NCBI GenBank assembly: GCA_029239875.1
Contig: JARBUD010000005.1
Span: 1-64,000 of the forward strand
DNA: 64,000 bases
Direction of reading: 5' to 3'
From: Xanthobacteraceae bacterium
GTDB lineage: Bacteria; Pseudomonadota; Alphaproteobacteria; Rhizobiales; Xanthobacteraceae
Shown: positions 20,308-28,336 of the stretch, one piece after another
How the letters are laid out: every line of letters begins with the position of its first letter
Position numbering within the stretch: the stretch's first letter is position 1
The notes under the pieces: generated by a model
What the model was told of the DNA's origin: nothing
What the model saw: only the letters and a program-made list of their open reading frames with translations
The model's database searches: none
Program-made: the position numbers and the translations under genes

Positions 20308-20907
20308 TCAGAGGCCGCGCAGATACGCCGCCAGCCGCTCGCCCGCGGCGTCCACCGCGTCGACATTGTAGATGCGCAAATCCGGCGGCGCGTCGAGGGC
20401 CGGTTCGCGGGCGAGGCGTGCGGTCACCTCCGCCGTCGTCTCTCGGCCGCGCGCGGCGATGCGTTCCGCCAGGATTTCAAGCGGCGCCGTCACATGCACC
20501 ACCTTCACCCCGGCGAAGCGCGCCCGCGCCTCGCGGATCGCCGCGCGCGAGCCGTTGGCGACCACGGTGCGCCCGGCGGCGATATCCTCCGCCACCTCCG
20601 GCCCCAGCGCATAGGAGAGCCCGTTGGCGCGCCAGTGCAGCGGATAGCGGCCGAGCGCGAGGTCGCGGGCGAACGCGGCCTCGTCGATGGCGACATGGTT
20701 CTCGGTGGCGTCCACCGCGCGGGTGATGCGCCGGCGCGCAAAGGCGATGTCCGCGCGGGCGGCAAGCGACCGCTTCGCATAGGCGATCAGCGTGTCCTTG
20801 CCGGCGCCGGAAGGCCCGACCACCAGCACCAGCAGCCCCGGCCCCAGCAGGCCGGCCTCGGCCGGCGGACAATCCGCGCCGGTGCCCGCGCTTGTGCCTT
20901 CGCTCAC
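20308..20907 (-). CDS. phnN: Ribose 1,5-bisphosphate phosphokinase PhnN
   Basis: Phosphorylates ribose 1,5-bisphosphate to PRPP, recycling the ribose product of the carbon-phosphorus lyase pathway. 199 residues with Walker A GPSGAGKDT (31-39) and a guanylate-kinase-like body: RRRITRAVDATENHVAID, FARDLALGRYPLHWRANGLSYALG, TVVANGSRAAI. I chose the GTG at 20907, which overlaps the phnM stop (GTGA); the frame extends 24 bases further but inside phnM. It is the last gene of the phnGHIJKLMN operon. Confidence 0.93.
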   Translation of the reverse strand: MSEGTSAGTGADCPPAEAGLLGPGLLVLVVGPSGAGKDTLIAYAKRSLAARADIAFARRRITRAVDATENHVAIDEAAFARDLALGRYPLHWRANGLSYALGPEVAEDIAAGRTVVANGSRAAIREARARFAGVKVVHVTAPLEILAERIAARGRETTAEVTARLAREPALDAPPDLRIYNVDAVDAAGERLAAYLRGL

Positions 20908-22043
20908 GCCACCCGCTCCCCGTCGCGCCACACCGCGCGCGCCACCGGCGCCGGGCCGGCATCGGAGACGCGGACGATATCCGCCTTCAGCCCTTGCGCC
21001 AGCCGGCCGCGATCCGCAAGCCCCGCGGCGTCGGCCGGGTTGGCGCTGACCATCGCAACCGCCTGCGGCAGGCCGATGCCCTCCACCAGCCCCGGCAAGG
21101 CGAAGGCGGCGAGCAGCAGGCTGCCCGGCACGTAGTCGGAGGACATGATGTCGAGCACGCCCCGCCGCGCCAGGCTCTCGGCCGCGACATTGCCGGTGTG
21201 CGAGCCGCCGCGCACGATGTTCGGCGCGCCCATCAGCACGCGGATGCCGGCGGCATGCGAGCCGTCCGCCGCAAGATCGGTGGTGGGGAACTCGGCGATG
21301 GCGACGCCGTCCTCGATCGCCTCCGTGACATGCTCGTCGGTGGCGTCGTCATGGCTCGCCAGCGCGATGCCGCGGGCGCGCGCCAGCTCCACCAGCCGCG
21401 CGCGGTTGGCGCCGGCATGCAGCGTGTGCGACCTCATGCGCTCGGTGACGATGATGTCCATCTCGTCGTCGGTCAGGCCGCCTTTCTTCTTGTAGTAGGT
21501 ACGGAATTTCTCCTCGGTGAGGAATTGCCGCTGGCCGGGCGTGTGGTCCATCAGCGAGATCAGGCGCACATCGGTCGCCTCCATCAGCGCCTGCGCATCC
21601 TCGACCACGCCGTCCGCCGCCACCTCGCAGCGCAGATGCACATGGTGCTCGGCGCGCAGCAGGCCGGCCTCGCTCGCCTGCCTGATGGTGGCCGCCAGCA
21701 GCGGCGCGTCGCCAGCCATCTCGATGGCGCGCTTGTCCGGCCAGACGCGCAGGGAATCGAACACGGTGGTGATGCCGGCGCTGGCGATCGCCGCGTCATA
21801 GGCGGTCACGGCCGCGAAGGCGTTCCACATCACCCGCGGGCGCGGATAGAGATGGCCCTCGACATGGTCGGTATGCAGCTCGACGAAGCCGGGCAGCAGA
21901 TAGTCGCCGCCCATGTCCAGCGCCGCGCGCGGCGCGGTGCCCTCGCCAATCTCGGCGATGCGCCCGTCGCGCACCACCAGATGCCCGTGCCGCACCTCAT
22001 CGGGCAGCACGAGGCGCGCATTGGCGAACACCGTCTCGGTCAT
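20904..22043 (-). CDS. phnM: Alpha-D-ribose 1-methylphosphonate 5-triphosphate diphosphatase PhnM
   Basis: Amidohydrolase that removes pyrophosphate from the phosphonate ribose triphosphate before C-P bond cleavage. The 379-residue protein has the metal-binding PGFVELHTDHVEGH (HxDxxEGH), AEHHVHLRCE, the family hallmark LMDHTPGQRQF, ASHDDATDEHV and the final metal aspartate in DIMSSDYVPGSLL. All expected ligands are present. Start ATG 22043, 45 bp after phnL; its stop overlaps phnN. Confidence 0.96.
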   Translation of the reverse strand: MTETVFANARLVLPDEVRHGHLVVRDGRIAEIGEGTAPRAALDMGGDYLLPGFVELHTDHVEGHLYPRPRVMWNAFAAVTAYDAAIASAGITTVFDSLRVWPDKRAIEMAGDAPLLAATIRQASEAGLLRAEHHVHLRCEVAADGVVEDAQALMEATDVRLISLMDHTPGQRQFLTEEKFRTYYKKKGGLTDDEMDIIVTERMRSHTLHAGANRARLVELARARGIALASHDDATDEHVTEAIEDGVAIAEFPTTDLAADGSHAAGIRVLMGAPNIVRGGSHTGNVAAESLARRGVLDIMSSDYVPGSLLLAAFALPGLVEGIGLPQAVAMVSANPADAAGLADRGRLAQGLKADIVRVSDAGPAPVARAVWRDGERVA

Positions 22044-22088
22044 ATGTCCTCACGGCGCCGGTGCGCCGCCTCCTTCAAGTCGCAGGCT

Positions 22089-22790
22089 TCACGCCGCCTT
22101 GGCGAATTCCGTTACGTCGATGATCCGGTCGCACACCGCCTCGCGCACCTCGGCATCGTGGAAGATGCCGAGGATGGCGACGCCGGCCCTCTTCTTCTCC
22201 TCGATCAGGCCGATCACCACGGCGCGGTTGGCGGCGTCGAGCGAAGCGGTCGGCTCGTCCATCAGCAGCAGCGGGCGGTGGGCGATGAGGCCGCGAGCGA
22301 TGTTCACCCGCTGCTGCTCGCCGCCGGAAAAGGTCGCCGGCGGCAGGCTCCACAGCCGCTCCGGCAAATTGAGCCGGGCGAGCAGCGCGCGCGCCTTGGC
22401 CAGCGCCTCGTCGCGGTCGACCCCGTCATGGATGAGCGGCTCGGCCACCACGTCGAGGGCGGAGACGCGCGGGATGACGCGCAGGAACTGGCTGACATAG
22501 CCCATGGCGGTCTCGCGCAGGCGGATCAGCCTTCGCGGGCCGGCATGCGCCACATCGACCGTCTCGTCACCGTCGCGCACGAGAATGGCGCCCTGGTCGA
22601 CGCGGTAATTGCCGTAGACCATCTTGAGCAGCGAGCTCTTGCCCGCGCCCGAAGGGCCGCCCAGCGCCACGCATTCGCCGGCGAACAATTCGAAGCCGGC
22701 GCCGGAGACCACCGGCAGCCGCGCCCCGTCGCGCAGATGCAGCACGAAGGTCTTGGCGACGCCGGAGACTTCGAGGATTGGTTCGCTCAT
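22089..22790 (-). CDS. phnL: C-P lyase subunit PhnL (ABC-type ATPase-like)
   Basis: 233-residue ABC-fold protein of the phosphonate methylphosphonylation machinery that works with PhnGHI and PhnJ rather than as a transporter ATPase. Walker A GPSGAGKSSLL, signature FSGGEQQRVNIARG and Walker B LLLMDEPTASLD are intact, and RLIRLRETAMGYVSQFLRVIPRVSALDVVAEPL is typical of PhnL. Start ATG 22790, seven bases beyond the phnK stop. Confidence 0.95.
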   Translation of the reverse strand: MSEPILEVSGVAKTFVLHLRDGARLPVVSGAGFELFAGECVALGGPSGAGKSSLLKMVYGNYRVDQGAILVRDGDETVDVAHAGPRRLIRLRETAMGYVSQFLRVIPRVSALDVVAEPLIHDGVDRDEALAKARALLARLNLPERLWSLPPATFSGGEQQRVNIARGLIAHRPLLLMDEPTASLDAANRAVVIGLIEEKKRAGVAILGIFHDAEVREAVCDRIIDVTEFAKAA

Positions 22791-22797
22791 ATCGCCC

Positions 22798-23580
22798 TCA
22801 CACCGCCAGCACCGAGGAAACCAGCAACTGCGTATAGGGCTCGCGCGGGTCGTCGAGCACCTGGTCGGTGATCCCAGTCTCGATCACCCGGCCCTGCCGC
22901 ATCACCACCATGCGGTGGGAGAGCAGCCGCGCCACGGCGAGATCGTGGGTGACGATGATCACGGCGAGGCCGAGATCGGTCACGAGGCCGCGGATAAGGT
23001 CGAGCAGCCGCGCCTGCACGGAGACGTCGAGCCCGCCGGTGGGCTCGTCCATGAACACCAGCCGCGGACGCGTGACGAGGTTGCGGGCGATCTGCAGGCG
23101 CTGGCGCATGCCGCCGGAGAAGGCGCGCGGGTCGTCGTCGATGCGGTCGCCGGCGATCTCCACCCGGCCGAGCCAGTCCAGCGCTTCCTCGCGGATGTTG
23201 CCGTAGTGCCGCCAGCCGACCGCCATCAGCCGCTCGCCGACATTGCCGCCGGCCGAGACCGCCATGCGCAGCCCCTCCGCCGGGTTCTGTCGTACGAAGC
23301 CCCAATCGGTGCGCATGAGCAGCCGCCGCTCGGCCGCGCCGAGGCTGGCCAGATCCGTCAGCGCGCCGTCGCGCAGGCGATAGGAGACGCGGCCGGAAGT
23401 GGGCGCGAGCTCGGTCGAGAGCAGGCTGAGCAGGGTCGACTTGCCCGAACCGGACTCGCCCACCACCGCCAGCACCTCGCCGGGATAGACTTCCAGCGAG
23501 ACGTCGCGGCAGCCGATGCGGGCGCCGTAATTCTTGGAAAGGCCCTCGGCGACGAGGAGGGGCTGCTCGGTGGCGGTCAT
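22798..23580 (-). CDS. phnK: C-P lyase subunit PhnK (ABC-type ATPase-like)
   Basis: 260-residue ABC-fold subunit that binds the PhnGHIJ core. Motifs: Walker A GESGSGKSTLLS, the PhnK-typical RTDWGFVRQNPAEGLRM, signature FSGGMRQRLQIARNL and Walker B LVFMDEPTGGLDVS. Start: the ATG at 23580 has AAGGAG seven bases upstream, while the GTG two codons earlier would be one base from that site, so the ATG is preferred. A long palindromic element separates it from phnJ, the only sizeable gap in the operon. Confidence 0.95.
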   Translation of the reverse strand: MTATEQPLLVAEGLSKNYGARIGCRDVSLEVYPGEVLAVVGESGSGKSTLLSLLSTELAPTSGRVSYRLRDGALTDLASLGAAERRLLMRTDWGFVRQNPAEGLRMAVSAGGNVGERLMAVGWRHYGNIREEALDWLGRVEIAGDRIDDDPRAFSGGMRQRLQIARNLVTRPRLVFMDEPTGGLDVSVQARLLDLIRGLVTDLGLAVIIVTHDLAVARLLSHRMVVMRQGRVIETGITDQVLDDPREPYTQLLVSSVLAV

Positions 23581-23623
23581 AGCCACGCTCCTTCACTGGC
23601 GAGGCGGGCCATGCGCGGCTTCA

Positions 23624-23726
23624 GCATCCTTCGAGGCCCGGCTCTGCCGGGCACCTCAGGATGAGGACGCACATTAAGATGAACCTCATCCTGAGGTGCG
23701 AGCGCAGCGAGCCTCGAAGGATGCTC
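23624..23726. repeat. Dispersed palindromic element, type A, inside the phn operon
   Basis: Two inverted copies: 23624-23666 (GCATCCTTCGAGGC to GCACCTCAGGATGAGG) and 23684-23726 (CCTCATCCTGAGGTGC to GCCTCGAAGGATGC). Together they can fold into a large hairpin between phnJ and phnK. Further copies occur at 45331-45437 and 56381-56555. In this position it may set the relative level of the messages before and after it. Confidence 0.85.
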
Positions 23727-23749
23727 ATCCGGGCAAGGACCATGCATCG

Positions 23750-24631
23750 TCACGCCCCCATCTCCCCGCGATGCCCCTCTTCCTGCCGCGTATTGCAGAA
23801 ATCGGTGTCGGAGCAGACGAACATCCGCCCACCCTTGTCGTCGAGGATCACCTCGTCGAGATAGGCGCCCGTAGCCCCGCACAGCGCGCAGGGCTTGGCG
23901 AAGCGCTGCACCTTGAACGGATGGTCCTCGAAGTCGAGCGAGCGCACCTTCGTGTGCGGCGGGATGGCGTAGATGCGCTTCTCGCGGCCGGCGCCAAAGA
24001 GCTGCAGCGCCGGGCTGTCGTCCATCTTCGGGTTGTCGAATTTGGGGATCGGCGATGGGTCCATCACATAGCGCCCGGCGACCTCGACCGGATAGGCATA
24101 GGTCGTGGCGATATGCCCGTGCCGGGCGATGTCCTCGTAGAGCTTCACATGCATCAGCCCGTATTCGGCCAGCGCGTGGAGCTGGCGCGTCTCGGTCTCG
24201 CGCGGTTCGAGGAAGCGCAAGGGCTCGGGGATCGGCACCTGATAGACGAGGATCTGGTCCTCGCGCAGCTTCGTCTCGGGGATGCGGTGGCGGGTCTGGA
24301 TCACCGTCGCCTCCGTGGTGGACGTCGTGGTCGCCACTCGCGCGGTCTTCTCGAAGAAGCCACGGATCGCCACGGCATTGGTCGTGTCGTCCGCCCCCTG
24401 GTCGATGACCTTCAGCACATCGTCGCGGCCGAGCACGGCGGCGGTGACCTGCACGCCCCCCGTTCCCCAGCCATAGGGCATCGGCATCTCGCGCGCGGCG
24501 AACGGCACCTGATAGCCGGGAACGGCGATCGCCTTGAGGATCGCCCGGCGGATCATCCGCTTGGTCTGCTCGTCGAGATAGGCGAAGTTGTAGGTGATCT
24601 GCGGCATGCCGCCGACATCGCTGGCGCTCAT
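23750..24631 (-). CDS. phnJ: C-P lyase radical SAM catalytic subunit PhnJ
   Basis: Catalyses radical SAM cleavage of the carbon-phosphorus bond. 293 residues. Visible are the conserved AVPGYQVPFA (glycine 39, equivalent to the radical-bearing Gly32 of the E. coli enzyme) and MPMPYGWGTGGVQ. The C-terminal iron-sulfur cysteines are CALCG and, 20-30 residues later, FVCSDTDFC. The ATG at 24631 overlaps the phnI stop. A much longer open frame runs upstream through phnI and is an artefact of high GC. Confidence 0.97.
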   Translation of the reverse strand: MSASDVGGMPQITYNFAYLDEQTKRMIRRAILKAIAVPGYQVPFAAREMPMPYGWGTGGVQVTAAVLGRDDVLKVIDQGADDTTNAVAIRGFFEKTARVATTTSTTEATVIQTRHRIPETKLREDQILVYQVPIPEPLRFLEPRETETRQLHALAEYGLMHVKLYEDIARHGHIATTYAYPVEVAGRYVMDPSPIPKFDNPKMDDSPALQLFGAGREKRIYAIPPHTKVRSLDFEDHPFKVQRFAKPCALCGATGAYLDEVILDDKGGRMFVCSDTDFCNTRQEEGHRGEMGA

Positions 24632-25746
24632 TCCGCGGCCTCCTTCATCTCCGCTTCGTGCTCGGCGCGCATGCGGCGCACGAGATCGAGCTCGGCCTGG
24701 AAATCGACATAGTGCGGCAGCTTCAGATGCTCGACGAAGCCGGTCGCCTGCACGTTGTCGCAATGGGAGAGCACGAATTCCTCGTCCTGCGCCGGGGCGC
24801 TCTGCTCCTCGCCGAGTTCCTTCCAGCGCAGCGCCCGCTCGACCAGCGCCATGGACATGGCCTTGCGCTCGCACTGGCCGAAGACGAGGCCGTAGCCGCG
24901 GGTGAACTGCGGCGGCACCTCGGCCGAGCCCTTGAACTGGTTGACCATCTGGCACTCAGTGACCTGCACCGTGCCGAGCGACACCTCGAAGCCGAGCTCC
25001 GGCACCTCGAAGATCACTTCGACGTCGCCGAAGCGGATCTCGCCGACGAAGGGATGCGAGCGGGCATAGCCGCGCTGGGTGGAATAGCCGAGCGCGAGCA
25101 GATAGCCCTCGTCGCCGCGCGCCAGCGTCTGGAGGCGGGTCGCCCGGTCGACGGGATAAGCGACCGGCGCGCGGGTGATGTCGAAGGGCTCGGCGCCGTC
25201 GTCGGCGGGGGAGGCTTCGATCAGCCCCTCCTGCCCCAGCAGGTCGGTGACGCGCGGCATCGCCACCGGTGCGGCCGGGATGTCACCGATGTCACCACCG
25301 CTTGCCACCGGTGAGTCACCGGAAATGTCACCATTTTCGCCACCACCCAGCGCGGTATCCAGCAACCTGTGGGTATAGTCGAAGGTCGGCCCGAGAAGCT
25401 GCCCGCCGGGCAGGTCCTTGAAGGTCGCCGAGACCCGCCGGCGCACCAGCATGCGAGAGGTATCAAGGGGTTGCGCATTGCCGAAGCGCGGCAGCGTGGT
25501 GCGGAAGGCCCGGATTAGGAAGATCGCCTCGATCAGGTCGCCACGCGCCTGCTTCACCGCGAGGCTGGCGAGTTCGATATCGTAGAGCGAGCCTTCCGCC
25601 ATGACCCGATCCACCGCGAGCGTCAGTTGCGCCGCGATCTGGTCGAGCCCGATGGAGGGCAGATTCTCGTTTCCGCGCCGGCGCTTAGCCAGAAGCGCAT
25701 GCGCGTTGCGGATGGCCTTCTCGCCGCCCTTGGCTGCCACATACAT
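24628..25746 (-). CDS. phnI: C-P lyase core subunit PhnI
   Basis: Nucleosidase-like subunit which, with PhnG, PhnH and PhnL, replaces adenine of ATP by the phosphonate. 372 residues with the family N-terminus MYVAAKGGEKAIRNAHALL, LVRRRVSATFKDLPGGQLLGPTFDYTHRLLD, and C-terminal YGLVFGQCERKAMSMALVERAL and SHCDNVQATGFVEHLKLPHYVDF. Odd: residues ~133-165 form a Gly/Asp/Ser/Pro-rich insertion (GGGENGDISGDSPVASGGD and following) encoded by degenerate TCACC-containing repeats at 25278-25345. Start ATG 25746. Confidence 0.95.
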   Translation of the reverse strand: MYVAAKGGEKAIRNAHALLAKRRRGNENLPSIGLDQIAAQLTLAVDRVMAEGSLYDIELASLAVKQARGDLIEAIFLIRAFRTTLPRFGNAQPLDTSRMLVRRRVSATFKDLPGGQLLGPTFDYTHRLLDTALGGGENGDISGDSPVASGGDIGDIPAAPVAMPRVTDLLGQEGLIEASPADDGAEPFDITRAPVAYPVDRATRLQTLARGDEGYLLALGYSTQRGYARSHPFVGEIRFGDVEVIFEVPELGFEVSLGTVQVTECQMVNQFKGSAEVPPQFTRGYGLVFGQCERKAMSMALVERALRWKELGEEQSAPAQDEEFVLSHCDNVQATGFVEHLKLPHYVDFQAELDLVRRMRAEHEAEMKEAAE

Positions 25747-25750
25747 CGGC

Positions 25751-26347
25751 TCAGCTCTCCCTGACCGTCACGGAACGCGGCAGCCCGGCGACCCCGCCGG
25801 GGCCGGCGAGCAAGAGGTCGACCCCGCGCGGGAACAGCGCCCGGTTCGCCGCCATGCGGGCGGCGAAATCCGCCGGCAGCGGCGCCGCGCCGAAGGACGT
25901 TTGTCCTTTGATTCCAGGCCCTTCGAGGATGAAACGAGCATCGCTGAAGCCGGCGACCTGCACGATCAGCGTGGCGGAAGCGTCGGGGAATTCCGGCAAA
26001 CCCTGCGGAAAGGCGCTGAAATCCGGCATCTCCAGCGGATCGGAAAGGATCGCGAACCGCGCCTCGCCGGGCTCTTCGAGGATCGCCGCCCCAGTGTGGA
26101 AACGCAGGAAATCCACCACTTCCGGCACGGCGGCCAGCGCCGCGTCGAGCCACAGCGGCGTCTCGTAATCGCACAGCGCCAGCACCAGCGCCGCCGCCTC
26201 GGGCGAGAGCGGCGCGGGCGGCGTGAGATCGGTCGCGAGCGCCTCGACCCGGCCGGGCCGCGCCAGCGCCCACATGGCCGCGCGGAACGCGGCCTGCGAC
26301 TCGCCGACGGGATCATCGAAACCGCGTGCAAGTACCTGAGCGGACAT
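25751..26347 (-). CDS. phnH: C-P lyase core subunit PhnH
   Basis: 198-residue dimeric subunit of the PhnGHIJ core, structurally related to PLP-enzyme folds but without PLP. It matches the family start ARGFDDPVGESQAAFRAAMWALARPG, the middle ALCDYETPLWLD and FHTGAAILEEPGEARFAIL, and the end GVDLLLAGPGGVAGLPRSV. It is four bases upstream of phnI and one base after phnG. Start ATG 26347. Confidence 0.95.
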   Translation of the reverse strand: MSAQVLARGFDDPVGESQAAFRAAMWALARPGRVEALATDLTPPAPLSPEAAALVLALCDYETPLWLDAALAAVPEVVDFLRFHTGAAILEEPGEARFAILSDPLEMPDFSAFPQGLPEFPDASATLIVQVAGFSDARFILEGPGIKGQTSFGAAPLPADFAARMAANRALFPRGVDLLLAGPGGVAGLPRSVTVRES

Positions 26348-26348
26348 C

Positions 26349-26825
26349 TCAATCCTCCCCGCGCACGAGGGTGAAGAAGTCGACCTTGGTCGCCGCCGTC
26401 TCGGCCCGCGCCTCGTCCGCCTCGGCCTCGAGCCGCGCCTTCAGCGACGCCAGCGCAGCCTCGACGGCGTCGCGCCGCTCCTCGTCCTGCCACAGCGCAT
26501 CGATGATCGCCGCCGCTCGGGCGGCACCGACATCGCGGCCGAGCCGGTAGGCGAAGCCGGTGGCGCCGCCTTCCAGATGCACCGCCGCCCGGCTCACCGT
26601 CGCCTCGCCGAGGTTGAATGGCGCGCCGTCGCCACCGGTCCGCCCGCGCAGCATGACGAGGCCCGTCTCGGTGGGACGCAGGTCGGAAGCCGCGGGAATC
26701 GGCGCGAGCCGCGCCAGCATGGCGTGGAGCTCGGACGCGCTCGCCCGCGCCAGCAGCGCCATCGTGGCCTGTCGCGCGGCACGCAAGTCGCTGCCGTCGT
26801 TCAGATTTTTCTTCAGAGCCTGCAT
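26349..26825 (-). CDS. phnG: C-P lyase core subunit PhnG
   Basis: 158-residue first structural subunit of the C-P lyase. Family words include ARQATMALLARASASELHAML, PTETGLVMLRGRTGGDGAPFNLGEATVSRAAVHL and GFAYRLGRDVGAARAAAIIDAL. The ATG at 26825 is used; the longer frame to 26903 crosses the phnF operator. As first gene of phnGHIJKLMN it reads away from phnF, and its promoter overlaps the palindrome at 26874-26897. Confidence 0.93.
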   Translation of the reverse strand: MQALKKNLNDGSDLRAARQATMALLARASASELHAMLARLAPIPAASDLRPTETGLVMLRGRTGGDGAPFNLGEATVSRAAVHLEGGATGFAYRLGRDVGAARAAAIIDALWQDEERRDAVEAALASLKARLEAEADEARAETAATKVDFFTLVRGED

Positions 26826-26873
26826 CGGGGATCCGGAACGCGCCGCGCGTCGAGCCTGTTTACTTGTCGACGG

Positions 26874-26897
26874 ATTTGTATAATGATCTATACAAAT
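26874..26897. promoter_or_regulatory. Probable PhnF operator, perfect 9-bp-arm palindrome
   Basis: ATTTGTATA and TATACAAAT flank a 6-bp centre ATGATC, a perfect inverted repeat between divergent phnF and phnG. It contains TATAAT (26879-26884) on the plus strand and TATACA on the minus strand with TTGCCT 15 bases upstream, so binding would block both promoters. GntR/HutC regulators such as PhnF bind palindromes of this kind. It also covers an ATG at 26883 that could otherwise start phnF. Confidence 0.8.
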
Positions 26898-26930
26898 AGG
26901 CAAGCGCAGAAATCACCGGACGACGCGAAT

Positions 26931-27707
26931 ATGAGCGACAGCGACGACAGCGCCGTGACGACATGGAGCGAGGCCGAGCCCGGCGACGACGTCGCCCGCG
27001 GCACCGGCGTCGCGCTGTGGAAGCAGATCGCCGAGCGCATCGAGGCGGACATCGTCGAGGGCCGCCTCGCCCCCGGCATGCGCCTGCCGACCGAGATGGA
27101 GCTGGCCGAGCGCTTCGGCGTAAACCGCCACACGCTGCGCCGCGCGCTCGCCATGCTTACCGAGCGCCGGCTGATCGAGGCGACGCCGGGGCGCGGCACC
27201 TTCGTCAAGGAGCCGCCGATCCGCTATCCGATCGGCCCCCGCACCCGCTTCTCCGAGATCGTCGCGCGCGAGGGCCGCGCGCCCAGCGGCCGGCTCATCG
27301 GCTCGCGCATCGAGCCGGCGAGCGCCGAGATCGCCGAGGCGCTGCATCTTCCGGTGGGCGCGGACGTGCTCCGGGTCGACCTGCTGCGCGAGGCGGACGG
27401 CGTGCCGATCACCATCGGCTCGCACTGGTACGACGCCGAGCGCTGCCGCGACCTCGACCTCCTCCTCGCCGCCACCGGCTCGGTGACGCGGGCGCTGGAG
27501 ACGCTCGGCCTCGGCGACTACCGCCGGCTGGAAACGCGCATCACCGCCCGCCCCGCCGACGAGGAGGAACGCCGCCGGCTCAGCCTGCCGGCGGGCCGCG
27601 TGGTCATGGTGGTAGAATCGATCAATGGCGACGCGCAGCGCCGGCCGATCCAGTATACACGGGCGCGCTTCTGCTCCGACCGCGTGCAGCTGATAGTGAA
27701 GAACTGA
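26931..27707 (+). CDS. phnF: GntR/HutC-family phosphonate operon regulator PhnF
   Basis: 258-residue transcriptional regulator. An N-terminal winged helix (LWKQIAERIEADIVEGRLAPGMRLPTEMELAERFGVNRHTLRRAL, quoted by its key words) is followed by a UTRA effector domain (VLRVDLLREADGVPITIGSHWYD; RRPIQYTRARFCSDRVQL). The start used is the ATG at 26931, since an in-frame ATG at 26883 lies within the operator palindrome. Divergent from phnG, with a flavoprotein gene 11 bp downstream. Autoregulation and control of phnGHIJKLMN are inferred from the operator. Confidence 0.92.
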   Translation: MSDSDDSAVTTWSEAEPGDDVARGTGVALWKQIAERIEADIVEGRLAPGMRLPTEMELAERFGVNRHTLRRALAMLTERRLIEATPGRGTFVKEPPIRYPIGPRTRFSEIVAREGRAPSGRLIGSRIEPASAEIAEALHLPVGADVLRVDLLREADGVPITIGSHWYDAERCRDLDLLLAATGSVTRALETLGLGDYRRLETRITARPADEEERRRLSLPAGRVVMVVESINGDAQRRPIQYTRARFCSDRVQLIVKN

Positions 27708-27718
27708 CAGGACCTCCA

Positions 27719-28327
27719 ATGGCCCGCCTCACCTCTCCCGAACAGCTCCGCGCGCTCTACGCGCGCCCGCGCGAGCGCAGCCGGCGCAAGGTGCTCCCAG
27801 TACTGGATCCGCATTGCCGGAGCTTCATCGCCCTGTCACCGCTAGTGATGCTGGCGAGCTTCGGTGCTGACGGGCGCGCCGACGTCACCCCGCGCGGCGA
27901 CACGCCGGGCTTCGTTCAGGTCGAGGACGCCGGCGCGCTGCTGCTGCCGGACCGGCCGGGCAACAACCGGCTGGACACGCTCACCAATCTGCTCGCCAAC
28001 CCGGCGATCGGCCTGCTCTTCATCATCCCCGGTGTCGACGAGACGCTGCGCGTCAATGGCCGCGCCTTCATCCATGACGACGCGGATCTCCTCGCCCGCT
28101 TCGAGGTGGACGAGCGCCTGCCCGTCACCGTGCTGCGCATCGAGGTCGAGGAAGCCTATCTGCACTGCGCCAAGGCGTTCATGCGCTCGCACGCCTGGGA
28201 TGCGTCGAGCTTCGTCGAGCGCGCGCGCCTGCCGTCGATGGGCGAGATGCTGCGCGACCAACTCAACCTCGCCACCGCGGAAACGCAGGCGGAAATGCTC
28301 GAGCGCTACAAGGCGACGCTCTACTGA
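27719..28327 (+). CDS. PPOX-class FMN-binding protein (pyridoxamine-phosphate oxidase-like)
   Basis: 202-residue split-barrel flavoprotein of the PNPOx-like superfamily, close in pattern to the probable FMN-dependent DR_2398/MSMEG_1061 type. Landmarks: SPLVMLASFGADGRADVTPRGD, LLLPDRPGNNRLDTLTNLLANPAIGLLFIIPG and ETLRVNGRAFI, then CAKAFMRSHAWD. The reaction is unknown. It follows phnF by 11 bp on the same strand, so it is likely co-expressed and under PhnF control. A role in handling a phosphonate-derived product is a guess. Confidence 0.88.
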   Translation: MARLTSPEQLRALYARPRERSRRKVLPVLDPHCRSFIALSPLVMLASFGADGRADVTPRGDTPGFVQVEDAGALLLPDRPGNNRLDTLTNLLANPAIGLLFIIPGVDETLRVNGRAFIHDDADLLARFEVDERLPVTVLRIEVEEAYLHCAKAFMRSHAWDASSFVERARLPSMGEMLRDQLNLATAETQAEMLERYKATLY

Positions 28328-28336
28328 GCGCGCCCG

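Noticed and set aside
23750-24955. An N-terminally extended phnJ running through phnI
   Set aside because: The extension is an alternate frame of phnI; the ATG at 24631 overlaps the phnI stop and gives the normal PhnJ length.
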